Assembly: GCF_006494655.1 (NCBI RefSeq)
Contig: NZ_VHIM01000001.1
Coordinates: forward strand, 310,001 to 374,000
Length of the DNA stretch: 64,000 bases
DNA from: Arthrobacter agilis
Lineage (GTDB): Bacteria; Actinomycetota; Actinomycetes; Actinomycetales; Micrococcaceae
Direction of reading: 5' to 3'
A program made the translations under genes and the position numbers. A model generated the notes under the pieces. The model worked only from the letters and a program-made list of their open reading frames with translations. It was not told the origin of the DNA and did no database searches. How positions within the stretch are numbered: position 1 is the stretch's first letter; each line of letters starts with the position of its first letter. Positions 1 through 8,383 of this stretch are shown one piece after another.

Positions 1-767
1 TGGGCCAGGAGTGCCCTCTCTCGCTGGCCGAAGTAGTCGCCGCAATCGATCTGCGTGGTGGTCGCATGCGCCGGCGCGGGAGGCTGGTGGCCTTCCGCGT
101 CGGATTCCAGCCACTGGGCGAGCCGTTCGGCGTACGGGGACTGCAGGCCGGCCTCCTCGAGCGCGAAGTGCAGCGCGCGGAAGCGCTCGGGGTTGAAGGC
201 GCGGTCGTAGTAGAGCTTCGCGACGCTCCACGCCTCTCCGGTGCCGGGGTAGCGGCCGGGATCGGCGGCGGCCTCGAAGGCCTCGACGGCGACGCGGTGG
301 GCCATGATGTGGTCGGGGTGCGGGTAGCCCCCGTTCTCGTCGTAGCTGATGATCACGTGCGGGCGGAACTCGCGCACGAGCTTCACGAGGGGAGCCGACG
401 CCCGCTCGAGGGGCTGCAGGGCGAAGCACCCGAACGGGAGGTCGGGCAGCGGATCTCCCTCCGGCAGCCCCGAGTCGGTGAACCCGAGCCAGCGCTGCTG
501 CACGCCGAGCTCGGCGACGGCGTTCGCCATCTCCACCCTGCGCAGGCCCGGGAGGTCGCGCTTGCCGTGGGAGTTCTCATTCATCGCCGCATTGAGGATG
601 TCGCCGCGCTCCCCGCCCGTGCAGGTGGCCACCATGACCTCGGCGCCCGCTGCGACGTAGCTCGCCATCATGGCCGCACCCTTGCTGGATTCGTCGTCGG
701 GGTGTGCGTGCACGGCGAGGAGGCGGAAACCCTCGCGGGACGTGCGGGCTGGGTCATGGGTTGGCAA
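1..767 (-). CDS. mca: Mycothiol S-conjugate amidase, 3' end cut by window edge
   Basis: Zinc amidase of the LmbE/PIG-L family that cleaves mycothiol S-conjugates during thiol-dependent detoxification in the cytoplasm. The translation has the family AHPDDE metal motif at residues 21-26 and, further on, ENGGYPHPDH. About 255 codons are present; the family is near 290-300 residues, so some 40 C-terminal residues lie outside the window. The start is not ATG: AGGAG at 778-774 precedes GTG at 770 by only 3 nt but TTG at 767 by 6 nt, so TTG is preferred. It is divergent from the DUF4307-greA pair, the same arrangement as Rv1082/Rv1081c/Rv1080c of M. tuberculosis. MshB deacetylase is a paralogous alternative, but this neighbourhood favours Mca. 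Confidence 0.9.
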   Translation of the reverse strand, partial: MPTHDPARTSREGFRLLAVHAHPDDESSKGAAMMASYVAAGAEVMVATCTGGERGDILNAAMNENSHGKRDLPGLRRVEMANAVAELGVQQRWLGFTDSGLPEGDPLPDLPFGCFALQPLERASAPLVKLVREFRPHVIISYDENGGYPHPDHIMAHRVAVEAFEAAADPGRYPGTGEAWSVAKLYYDRAFNPERFRALHFALEEAGLQSPYAERLAQWLESDAEGHQPPAPAHATTTQIDCGDYFGQRERALLA

Positions 768-851
768 CACGTGCTCCTGGCTTTGCGGGGGGCGCCCGGG
801 GTTGCTGGGCGGTAGACATGGGACGCCGCCGATGGGCGGTAAAATGGGAGC

Positions 852-1280
852 GTGAGTTCCTCCTCCACGCCACCACCCAGAGTAGCCAATCGCTACGGCT
901 CCCCCAAGCCGAAGAAGCCCCTGGGTCGCGCGCGGATGCTGGTGATCGCGGCGCTCACCGTCGCTGTCGCGGCCGTCGCCGCCGTGGCCGTCACCTCCGG
1001 GAGCCCTCCGGTCTCGTCCAAGGACGTCGGCTTCTCCATCGCCTCCGACGGTCGCACGAGCGTCGACTTCGAGGTGACGAAGGACCGCTCGGCCACGGCC
1101 CAGTGTGCCGTGCAGGCACTCAGCGAGAACTACGCGGTGGTGGGCTGGCGCGTCGTGACCATCGGCCCCGCCGACGACGGCGCGAACGCCGGTGGTACGA
1201 CGGCGCACCGCACGGAGGTGCGGACCGACTCCCCCGCCGTGTCTGGCGGAGTGAACGCCTGCTGGATCGTCGAGGACTGA
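852..1280 (+). CDS. DUF4307 single-pass membrane protein
   Basis: Small membrane protein of unknown function found in actinobacteria beside greA. The 142-residue product has a short basic cytoplasmic N-terminus, one hydrophobic segment at about residues 27-46, and an external domain with the pattern TAQCAVQAL...VVGWR and a second Cys near the end (NACW). It matches the DUF4307 family by composition and position between mca and greA. The GTG start lies 6 nt after a TAAAAT -10-like hexamer at 840-845, so the mRNA may be leaderless, although GGGAG at 846-850 could also act as a weak ribosome-binding site. Confidence 0.82.
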   Translation: MSSSSTPPPRVANRYGSPKPKKPLGRARMLVIAALTVAVAAVAAVAVTSGSPPVSSKDVGFSIASDGRTSVDFEVTKDRSATAQCAVQALSENYAVVGWRVVTIGPADDGANAGGTTAHRTEVRTDSPAVSGGVNACWIVED

Positions 1281-1301
1281 CCCTCCGCCGCCCACGCCCG
1301 G

Positions 1302-1330
1302 TTGGGTAATCCTGCCCTCCCCTTTAGAAT
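1302..1330 (+). promoter_or_regulatory. Sigma-A type promoter for greA
   Basis: TTGGGT at 1302-1307 and TAGAAT at 1325-1330 are separated by 17 bp, a good housekeeping promoter. Transcription would begin near 1337 and leave a leader of about 150 nt before the greA GTG. I see no known riboswitch in the leader. Confidence 0.6.
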
Positions 1331-1484
1331 GGTCTGATACGTATCGCCCCGCTTCACCGGCGGATCGTCATCCGGTCCATCGAGGCGGGGTGTTTGCTTG
1401 TCGGTGGTGATGCCGCCCATCAGGCCGTCGAGCTGACCATGAGCCACACCCCGCGAGGGGCAGGCAGTACCTAAGGAGATACCC

Positions 1485-1976
1485 GTGTCCACCAACAGCG
1501 CATCCGCCGCCTGGCTCACGCAGGAGTCCTACGACCGCCTCAAGAGCGAACTGGAGCACCTGTCAGGACCCGGCCGCACGGAGATCGTCGCCCGTATCGA
1601 GCAGGCCCGTTCCGAGGGTGACCTCAAGGAGAACGGGGGCTACCACGCCGCCAAGGAGGAGCAAGGCAAGGCCGAGGCCCGCATCCGCCAGCTGACCCAG
1701 CTCCTCAACGACGCCCACGTGGGCGAGGCTCCCGCCGACAACGGCGTCGTCGAGCCCGGCATGATGGTGTCCGCGAAGATCGCCGGCGACGTCGAGAACT
1801 TCCTGCTCGGAAGCCGCGAGGTGGCAGGTGACACCGACATCGACGTGTACAGCGAGAAGTCGCCGCTGGGAGCTGCCATCCAGGGCACCAAGGCCGGCGA
1901 CACCGTCAGCTACACCGCCCCGAACGGCAAGCAGATCACCGTCGAGATCATCTCGGCCACGCCCTACGCGGGCTGA
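1485..1976 (+). CDS. greA: Transcription elongation factor GreA
   Basis: Binds in the RNA polymerase secondary channel and stimulates cleavage of backtracked RNA. The 163 residues fit the family length. The N-terminal coiled-coil hairpin carries the acidic tip (SEGDLKENGGY, with D46 and E49), and the C-terminal FKBP-like domain contains LGAAIQGTKAGDTVSY. The GTG start at 1485 follows AAGGAGAT at 1473-1480. The gene converges with the rhomboid gene with a gap of only 7 nt, and a strong hairpin inside that gene probably ends its transcript. Confidence 0.97.
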   Translation: MSTNSASAAWLTQESYDRLKSELEHLSGPGRTEIVARIEQARSEGDLKENGGYHAAKEEQGKAEARIRQLTQLLNDAHVGEAPADNGVVEPGMMVSAKIAGDVENFLLGSREVAGDTDIDVYSEKSPLGAAIQGTKAGDTVSYTAPNGKQITVEIISATPYAG

Positions 1977-1983
1977 CGCACGA

Positions 1984-2592
1984 TCAGAGGTCCCGACCCG
2001 ATCTCCGGCGGTCCGTCCCCACGGGGGCGGACCGCCTGCGTTTGAGCAGGAAGGCAGCCAGCACGCCGCCGAGCGCCCCGAACAGGTGCGCCTGCCACGA
2101 GATGTTCGAGCCCACCGTGGGCAGGACCCCCCACAGGATGGACCCGTAGGCGGCGAAGAGCACGACGGCGAGGAGGATCTGACGCCAGTCGCGGTTGTAG
2201 AACCCACGGGTAATCAGGTAGGTGAACAGCCCGAACACCACGCCCGACGCCCCGATGGTGAGCCCCCCGCCGAAGAGCCACGTCCCGACGCCGGACGCCG
2301 CCCAGCTGACGCCGAGGGCCACCGCGAAGCGCCGGGCGCCGTCGAGGAAGGCCACGAAGCCGAGCACCAGGAGGGGCAGCGAGTTGCTGACCAGGTGCTC
2401 CGCCCCGCTGTGCAGGAGCGGCGCGAAGACCACGCCGTCGAGCCCGTCCACGCGGCGGGGATCGATGCCCAGCGACGCGACCAGAGTGTTGCCGAGCAGC
2501 GCGTTCAGGAGGAACACCGCCCACATCAGGGCAACGAGTCCCACGACCGTGATCAGACCGGCCTGGGCCCGGTGCGCAAGGGGACTCATCAC
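1984..2592 (-). CDS. Rhomboid family intramembrane serine protease
   Basis: Polytopic membrane protein expected to cleave transmembrane substrates within the bilayer. The 202-residue product has about six hydrophobic segments, the catalytic-serine motif GASG (residues 114-117, S116) and a C-terminal membrane His in WQAHLFGALGG (H169). HLVSNSLPLL near residues 66-75 fits the conserved HxxxN region. The dyad looks complete, so activity is likely; substrates are unknown. It is the last gene of a minus-strand run (AI-2E protein, ilvA, rhomboid), 9 bp after ilvA. GTG at 2592 and ATG at 2589 are both possible starts. Confidence 0.9.
   Translation of the reverse strand: MMSPLAHRAQAGLITVVGLVALMWAVFLLNALLGNTLVASLGIDPRRVDGLDGVVFAPLLHSGAEHLVSNSLPLLVLGFVAFLDGARRFAVALGVSWAASGVGTWLFGGGLTIGASGVVFGLFTYLITRGFYNRDWRQILLAVVLFAAYGSILWGVLPTVGSNISWQAHLFGALGGVLAAFLLKRRRSAPVGTDRRRSGRDL
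2007..2036 (+). terminator. Hairpin terminator for greA inside the opposing gene
   Basis: GGCGGTCCG at 2007-2015 and CGGACCGCC at 2028-2036 pair perfectly. They flank CCCC/GGGG with one bulged T and an ACG loop. No T-run follows. The hairpin lies 30 bp past the greA stop and overlaps the last codons of the convergent rhomboid gene. Confidence 0.6.
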
Positions 2593-2601
2593 GGACGGCC
2601 G

Positions 2602-3951
2602 TCAGCCCTGGATGACCACCGGCTGGAAGCCCTCGGCGCGCAGGTTGCTGAGGACCTGTTCGCAGTGCTCGTCGCCCTTGGTCTCCATGTTGATGGTGAT
2701 GGCGACATCGCCCATGCTGATCGAGCCGCCCACCCGCGTGTGATCCACGCCGGTCACGTTCGCGTCCGATTCGGCGATGATCCGGGAGATCGTGGCCAGT
2801 GAGCCGGGGCGGTCGTCGAGCAGCATCCGCACCACGAGGAAGCGACCCGCCGCCGCGAGTCCGCGCTGGATCACCTTGAGCATCAGCATCGGGTCGATGT
2901 TGCCGCCGGAGAGCACCACCACGGTGTTGCCGGGATCGGCGCCGTTCTCCGTCAGCTTGCCGTCCAGCAGCGCCGCGACGCCCACCGCGCCCGCGGGCTC
3001 GACGACCATCTTGGAACGCTCGAGGAGGAAGATGAGTGCGCGCGCGAGGGAGTCCTCGCTGACCGTGACGACGTCGTCGACGAGTTCGCGGATGATCGAG
3101 AACGGCAGCTGACCCGGCCGTCCGACGGCGATACCGTCCGCGATGGTGGACACCTTGGTCAGCGGTACCAGGGCATCGGCGGCGAGGGACGGCGGGTACG
3201 CCGCGGCGTTCTCGGCCTGGACCCCGATGATCCGGATCTCGCGGCCCAGCTCCCTGGCCTTCGCCTTGACCGCCACGGCCACTCCCGCCAGCAGTCCGCC
3301 GCCGCCGACTCCCATGAGGATGGTGTCGACGTCCGGCACCTGTTCGAGGATCTCGAGGCCGAGTGTCCCCTGCCCCGCCACGACGTCCACGTTGTCGAAC
3401 GGATGGACGAAGACCGCCCCGGTACTGTCGGCGTAGCGCTTGGCCTCGGCGAGCGCCTCGTCGACGTTGTGCCCGTGGAGGATGACCTCCGCGCCGTGGC
3501 CCCGCGTGGCGGCCAGCTTCGGCAGTGCCACGCCGAGTGGCATGTAGATGCGGGCGGAGATCCCGAGGCGGGCCGCTGCCACGGCGACGCCCTGCGCGTG
3601 ATTGCCGGCGGAGGCCGCGACGACCCCCCGGGCGCGCTCCGCCTCGCTCAGCTTCGCCATCCGGTTGTACGCGCCCCGCACCTTGAAGGACCCCGCGCGC
3701 TGGAGATTCTCGCACTTGAACGACACGGCGGAGCCGGTCAGGCGGCCGAGGGCTCGTGACTGTTCGATCGGCGTGCGCGCGATCACGCCGTCGAGCGTGC
3801 GATGCGCGGCCTCGACGTCCGCGAGGGTCACCGGGAGCGCCTGATCGGCGAGGTCGGCGATGTCGGCGACCGACGTCGCCAGGTCTGTGGACGGTGCGGG
3901 GGTGGTGGAGGTGGTCGGACGGGTGCCGGGTACTACGGTCTGCTCGGTCAC
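2602..3951 (-). CDS. ilvA: Threonine ammonia-lyase (threonine dehydratase)
   Basis: PLP enzyme converting threonine to 2-oxobutanoate and ammonia, the first step of isoleucine synthesis, or catabolic in TdcB-like forms. The 449-residue protein has an unusual 40-residue Thr/Ser-rich N-terminal tail, the PLP lysine in SFKVRGAYNR (K90), the glycine-rich phosphate loop GGGGLLAG, and a single C-terminal ACT-like domain (from about residue 365, RFLVVRMLLDDRPGSLATISRI). It is shorter than E. coli IlvA and of the one-ACT type common in actinobacteria. GTG at 3951 overlaps the TGA of the upstream membrane-protein gene (GTGA), so the two are translationally coupled. Confidence 0.95.
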   Translation of the reverse strand: MTEQTVVPGTRPTTSTTPAPSTDLATSVADIADLADQALPVTLADVEAAHRTLDGVIARTPIEQSRALGRLTGSAVSFKCENLQRAGSFKVRGAYNRMAKLSEAERARGVVAASAGNHAQGVAVAAARLGISARIYMPLGVALPKLAATRGHGAEVILHGHNVDEALAEAKRYADSTGAVFVHPFDNVDVVAGQGTLGLEILEQVPDVDTILMGVGGGGLLAGVAVAVKAKARELGREIRIIGVQAENAAAYPPSLAADALVPLTKVSTIADGIAVGRPGQLPFSIIRELVDDVVTVSEDSLARALIFLLERSKMVVEPAGAVGVAALLDGKLTENGADPGNTVVVLSGGNIDPMLMLKVIQRGLAAAGRFLVVRMLLDDRPGSLATISRIIAESDANVTGVDHTRVGGSISMGDVAITINMETKGDEHCEQVLSNLRAEGFQPVVIQG

Positions 3952-5276
3952 GGGGAGATCTCTTCCTGGAGGGTCGGCGCCGCGGAGGCGGCGTGAGTGT
4001 CCGGGGTGCTGGCCGGCGATGGCGGAGCTGCCTGCTCCGCCGTCGCCGGCCCGCTAATGCCCGACCCTCCCCCGCGCGGCCATCCTGCTCGCGCGACGAC
4101 GGGATCGTACTCCCAGGCGCGCTGCGCGATGTAGCGCACGGACGTGTTGAGCACCGCGAGGATCGGGACGGAGAAGAGAGCCCCGGGGATCCCCGCGAGG
4201 AGTGTGCCGCCGGCCACGGCCAGGACGACGGCGAGCGGATGGAGCGCCACGGCTGGGCCCATGATGAGCGGCTGCAGGATGTGTCCCTCGACCTGCTGGA
4301 CCAGCAGCACGATCGCGAGCATGATCAGGGCGTTCACCCAGCCGTTCGCCACCAGGGCGAGCAGCACCGCGACGGAACCGGTGGCGAGGGCACCCACGAT
4401 GGGGATGAAGGAACCGAGGAACACGAGGACGCCGAGCGGCAGGGCCAGCGGCACGCCGATGATGAAGGCGCCGAGGCCGATACCGATGGCATCGACCCCC
4501 GCGACGAGCATCTGCACGCGGACGTAGCTGGCCATGGACGTCCAGCCACGGCGACCGGCTCCGTCCACGGCCGCCCGCGCCCGCACGGGAGTGAGGCCGA
4601 CCAGGAAGCGCCAGATCCGGCCACCGTCGAGCAGGAAGAAGATGAGGGCGAACACGGTCAGCAGGGTCCCCGCGGCCACGTGCCCGGCCGTGCTCCCGAA
4701 GGAGAGAGCTCCGCTCAGGATCGATGCGCTGTTGTTCTGCGCCGCGTCACCGAGGTCCTGGAGGTACTGGTCGATCTGCGACGTGGTGAGTTGCAGCGGC
4801 CCCTGGGCCAGCCAGTCCAGCATCTGCTGGATACCCGCCCGAGCCTGCCCCCAGAGGCTGGTGAAGCCCAGGGCCAGCTGGCTCCCCACGAGCATGAGTG
4901 CGCCCGCGACGACGCCGAGGAAGCCGAGGAGCGTCCCGGCGACGGCGAGGCCGTTGGGCATGCCACGTCGGAGGACGTCCTTGATGGGCATGAGCAGGGC
5001 GGCCAGCAGACCCGCGATCATGAGGGGGATGACGAGGAGCGACACCGTGCTCAGCAGGTAGACGAGCGCACCACCGACGACGATCACCAGCCCCAGGCGC
5101 CAGGACCACGAGGCGGCCACACGCAGGGCGAAGGGGACGTCCCCCCGATCCTGCGGCCGGGGCCTCGCCAGCGGGGCCCGGGGTTGCTCGGGCAGCGGAC
5201 TCGACAGGGCGGCGGCACTCCTGCTCACGGCACGCTGGAGGGCGCGCCGAGGTTTCGCTCCGGGGAGACGCTGCAT
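3948..5276 (-). CDS. AI-2E family transporter (PerM/TqsA-like membrane protein)
   Basis: Integral membrane protein of the AI-2E transporter (UPF0118) family. Members include an AI-2 exporter and Na+/H+ antiporters, so the substrate is not predictable. The 442 residues hold roughly eight hydrophobic helices, with a central loop (about 170-230) and the family pattern around FIPIVGALATG...VLVLLVQQVEGHILQPLIMG. The start is placed at ATG 5276, preceded by GGGAAGA; an upstream in-frame ATG at 5357 would reach into the galM-like gene and gives a basic non-hydrophobic extension. The C-terminus is Pro/Ala-rich. It overlaps ilvA by 4 nt. Confidence 0.88.
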   Translation of the reverse strand: MQRLPGAKPRRALQRAVSRSAAALSSPLPEQPRAPLARPRPQDRGDVPFALRVAASWSWRLGLVIVVGGALVYLLSTVSLLVIPLMIAGLLAALLMPIKDVLRRGMPNGLAVAGTLLGFLGVVAGALMLVGSQLALGFTSLWGQARAGIQQMLDWLAQGPLQLTTSQIDQYLQDLGDAAQNNSASILSGALSFGSTAGHVAAGTLLTVFALIFFLLDGGRIWRFLVGLTPVRARAAVDGAGRRGWTSMASYVRVQMLVAGVDAIGIGLGAFIIGVPLALPLGVLVFLGSFIPIVGALATGSVAVLLALVANGWVNALIMLAIVLLVQQVEGHILQPLIMGPAVALHPLAVVLAVAGGTLLAGIPGALFSVPILAVLNTSVRYIAQRAWEYDPVVARAGWPRGGGSGISGPATAEQAAPPSPASTPDTHAASAAPTLQEEISP

Positions 5277-5310
5277 GGGCCAATCTTCCCATAGAAGGGT
5301 GGGGCGTCTG

Positions 5311-6255
5311 CTATCCGAGACCCGGGAGTATCCCCCATTCCGCCGAGAACGAGGCACCCGGTTCGAGCCAGCGCAGGCCCTCGCCCGAGTTCAGCGCGTT
5401 CGCGGGAGCGGTCATCGGTTCGATGGCGACGGCTTTCTGCACGCCCGGATAGTTCGTGTTCACGTAGACGTGGGCGTAGGAGAAGGAGGAGTCGGCCCAG
5501 AGCGTCACCCGACGACCGTCCGGAGCGGACAGGACGTGCTCGTAGCGGCCGCCGACCTCGTGCAGCCCCGTGAAGGCCGTGTCGAACCGGATGTCACCGA
5601 TCCGTCGGCCGCGGCGCAGGTCGTGCTGGCCGGAGACCGCCACCCTGTCCGTCGGGATGGAGCGGTCGTCGGTCTCGAACATGGCGTCGGCGAGGACCGT
5701 CAGGGTGAGGTCCTCCGTGGGCACGTCCGAGATCTTGAGATAGGGATGTGCGCCCAGGGCGAAGGGGGCTGGTTCGGTGGAGGCGTTGACGACCTCCTGC
5801 GTCACGGTCAGCTGCTGCTCCGTCAGGTGGTACCGGGCCCGGTGCAGCAGGTGGAAGGGATAGCCGTGCTGCGGGAAGACCTCGGCCTCGAGGACCACGC
5901 GGTCGCCTGCCTCCTCGATGGCCCGGTACCCGGTGTTCCTCAGCAGACCGTGGCTCGCGTTCCCGGTGGAGGGTTCCGTGATGTCGAGCTGCTGCTCCTT
6001 CCCGTGCAGGAGCCATCGGCCGCCGGCCACCCGATTGGGCCACGGGGCGAGGAGCATTCCGGCGCCGCCCGCGGGGATGTCGCCGTCCCCCCAGGTCTCG
6101 GTGAGGCCCACGCCGTCGTGCTCGTAGGAGCGCAGGGCGGCGGCGAGACTCGCGACGACGACCGTCGCGGCGCCTGCCCGGAGCGTGTGGTTGATGCCGC
6201 TCGCGGGCCGGCGGGGGGCAGGGGTGCCGGCAGCACCCGGCGTCTCCGATGTCAT
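5311..6255 (-). CDS. galM: Aldose 1-epimerase family protein
   Basis: Predicted mutarotase that interconverts alpha and beta anomers of aldoses, matching the divergent galT-galK genes. The 314-residue protein shows NRVAGGRW, the His of SHGLLR, the catalytic His of GAHPY, and the base Glu in VAIEPMTAPANALNSG. It belongs to the short bacterial galM-like branch, so strict galactose specificity is inferred from context. ATG 6255 sits 7 nt after a TAGCAT hexamer (6268-6263, minus strand) and has no Shine-Dalgarno sequence, which suggests a leaderless mRNA. Confidence 0.88.
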   Translation of the reverse strand: MTSETPGAAGTPAPRRPASGINHTLRAGAATVVVASLAAALRSYEHDGVGLTETWGDGDIPAGGAGMLLAPWPNRVAGGRWLLHGKEQQLDITEPSTGNASHGLLRNTGYRAIEEAGDRVVLEAEVFPQHGYPFHLLHRARYHLTEQQLTVTQEVVNASTEPAPFALGAHPYLKISDVPTEDLTLTVLADAMFETDDRSIPTDRVAVSGQHDLRRGRRIGDIRFDTAFTGLHEVGGRYEHVLSAPDGRRVTLWADSSFSYAHVYVNTNYPGVQKAVAIEPMTAPANALNSGEGLRWLEPGASFSAEWGILPGLG

Positions 6256-6321
6256 GGGCTCGATGCTACCGCCGGAGGTCGCACCGGTTCCTGCGGAAGC
6301 ATACCTTGGCAGAGGGCCTCG

Positions 6322-6352
6322 TGATAGGTTTTGTTTGATTCAGTGAGAACAA
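6322..6352 (+). promoter_or_regulatory. Promoter and candidate operator of the gal operon
   Basis: The extended -10 TG-A-TAGGTT lies at 6322-6330. It abuts an inverted repeat, TTGTT at 6331-6335 and AACAA at 6348-6352, separated by 12 bp. The AT-rich site stands out from its GC-rich surroundings and lies between galM and the DeoR-type regulator gene, so autorepression released by a sugar phosphate is the simplest reading. Confidence 0.45.
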
Positions 6353-6404
6353 GTTCGAGTAGTCCCTGCCACACCCCACCACGACCGACCGGGAAGGACG
6401 CCCG

Positions 6405-7205
6405 ATGCTCGCAGCCGAACGGCACGCGGCCATCCTCGACCGTCTGGCCGACCGCCCTGCCGTCCGCGTCAGCGACCTCGCCGCGGAGCTCGAGGTCTCC
6501 GAGATGACCGTGCGCCGGGACATCGATGCCCTGGAGGTGCGCGGATCGCTCGTGCGGGTCCACGGGGGCGCCGTCCGCCCTGGCAGCCTCAGCTCCGTCG
6601 AAGCGGGCTTCGACGCCAACCGGATCCGCGCGGCGGACGCCAAGCAGCGCATCGCCGCGACCGCCATGACCCTGCTGGCCCCGGGCATGACCGTCTCCAT
6701 TACGGGCGGCACCACGACGTTCGCGTTGGCACCGCTGCTCCGCCGTGTCCCCGGGCTGACCGTCATCACCAATTCCCTGCCCCTCGCTGACGAACTGCAC
6801 CGGCTGGACGCCGCCTCGCCCTCCGACGACACCCCGGAGGTCCTGGTGTCCGGAGGCCAGCTGACGCCCTCCAAGGCCCTGGTGGGGCCCCTCGCCACCG
6901 CGACCATCACGTCGCTCCGGGCCGACCTCTGCCTCATGGGGGCGCACGGCGTCGACGCATCGGCCGGCATCACCACGCCGAACCTCGCGGAAGCGGACAC
7001 GAACCGCGCCTTCGCCCGGACGTGCGGTCAGCTCGTGGTGCTGGCGGACACCTTCAAGATCGGCGTCGTGAGCCTCGCCCGCGTGACGACCCTCGACGCC
7101 GTTGCCGCCCTCGTCACCGACCGGCCACCCGGCGCGGACTACGCCGCGCTGAGCCGGATTCTCTGCGATCCCGACCCCGACCCCCACCTGGAAGAACGCC
7201 GATGA
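6405..7205 (+). CDS. DeoR/GlpR family transcriptional regulator
   Basis: Probable repressor of the galactose genes that follow. The 266-residue protein begins with a DeoR winged helix-turn-helix (residues 1-57, including VSDLAAELEVSEMTVRRDID and the wing RVHGGAV). A sugar-phosphate sensor domain of the DeoRC type follows, with GGTTTFALAPLL and TNSLPLADEL. The ATG is preceded by GGAAGGA. Its stop overlaps the galT start (ATGA at 7202-7205), so it is the first gene of a regulator-galT-galK operon. The ligand is inferred to be a galactose-pathway intermediate, not shown. Confidence 0.92.
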   Translation: MLAAERHAAILDRLADRPAVRVSDLAAELEVSEMTVRRDIDALEVRGSLVRVHGGAVRPGSLSSVEAGFDANRIRAADAKQRIAATAMTLLAPGMTVSITGGTTTFALAPLLRRVPGLTVITNSLPLADELHRLDAASPSDDTPEVLVSGGQLTPSKALVGPLATATITSLRADLCLMGAHGVDASAGITTPNLAEADTNRAFARTCGQLVVLADTFKIGVVSLARVTTLDAVAALVTDRPPGADYAALSRILCDPDPDPHLEERR

Positions 7206-8383
7206 CCCTCATCACCCCCACCCTGCTGTCCGACGGGCGCGAGCTCATCTACTTCGACGCCGACGAAGCGAGCGCAGCCCGGCACCGCGATCCGGAGGCG
7301 GTGCGGGACGCCCGCGGGCTCCCCCCTCGAGGACCCGCGGGCACGGCGAGGTACGATGCGCTGTCGGGCGAGTGGATCGCCGTCGCCGCGCACCGGCAGT
7401 CCCGCACCCACCTGCCTCCGGCGGACCAGTGCCCCCTGTGCCCGACGACACCGGCCAACCTCTCCGAGGTGCCCGCGTCCGACTACGAGGTGGTGGTGTT
7501 CGAGAACCGCTTCTCCTCCTTCGGTCCGGACCTCGGCGAGTTGCCCTCCGCCCCGGAGTGGGGCACGACGACGACGGCGTTCGGCCGGTGCGAGGTGGTC
7601 GCCTTCGACTCCGCACACGAGGGGTCCTTCGGTTCCCTGCCTCCCGAGCGCGCGCGTACCGTGATTGACGCCTGGGCCCACCGCACCGAGGCGCTGTCCG
7701 CCATGCCGGGCATCAAGCAGGTGTTCTGCTTCGAGAACCGCGGCGCGGACATCGGCGTCACCCTGCTCCACCCCCACGGCCAGATCTACGCCTACCCGTT
7801 CATCCCGCCACGCGCGGCGACCCTCGCAGCGCGTGCCCACGAGTTCTTCGAGGCCTCCGGCGGAACCCGGACACTGATGGGCCATGCCCTGGCTGCCGAG
7901 CGGTCCGCGGGTGACCGCATGGTGATCGAGGGCGAGCACTTCAGCGCCTTCGTCCCGTTCGCGGCCCGCTGGCCGCTGGAGGTACATCTCGTCCCGCACC
8001 GCCAGGTCCCGGATATCGCCGCGCTGACGGGCGAGGAGCGCGACGAGCTCACCACGGTGTACCTCGACCTGCTCGGCCGGTTCGACGCCCTCTACCCCAC
8101 GCCGACGCCGTACATCGCCGCCTGGCAGCAGGCGCCGCTCGACGACGTCCTGCGGCCGGCCAGCTACCTCCACCTCCAGGTGACCTCCCCCCGCCGCGCG
8201 GCCGACAAGTTGAAGTTCCTCGCCGGCTCCGAAGCCGCAATGGGTGCCTTCATCAACGACACCACGCCGGAAAAGGTGGCCGAGGCTCTCCGCGCGGCCG
8301 GTACTGCCCGTACCGCCGGTACGTCCGGTGCCGCGACGACGCCCGACGCCCCCTCAGCAACCACCCGGAAGGACCAGGCATGA
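7202..8383 (+). CDS. galT: Galactose-1-phosphate uridylyltransferase
   Basis: Leloir pathway enzyme exchanging UMP between UDP-glucose and galactose 1-phosphate. The 393-residue protein carries the active-site HPHGQ motif at residues 190-194 (nucleophile H192) and a CPLC zinc-type motif at 77-80. The start is the ATG in the ATGA overlap with the regulator. An in-frame start further upstream would only read through the regulator gene. The C-terminal 25 residues are Ala/Thr-rich, outside the usual fold. It overlaps galK by 4 nt. Confidence 0.97.
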   Translation: MTLITPTLLSDGRELIYFDADEASAARHRDPEAVRDARGLPPRGPAGTARYDALSGEWIAVAAHRQSRTHLPPADQCPLCPTTPANLSEVPASDYEVVVFENRFSSFGPDLGELPSAPEWGTTTTAFGRCEVVAFDSAHEGSFGSLPPERARTVIDAWAHRTEALSAMPGIKQVFCFENRGADIGVTLLHPHGQIYAYPFIPPRAATLAARAHEFFEASGGTRTLMGHALAAERSAGDRMVIEGEHFSAFVPFAARWPLEVHLVPHRQVPDIAALTGEERDELTTVYLDLLGRFDALYPTPTPYIAAWQQAPLDDVLRPASYLHLQVTSPRRAADKLKFLAGSEAAMGAFINDTTPEKVAEALRAAGTARTAGTSGAATTPDAPSATTRKDQA

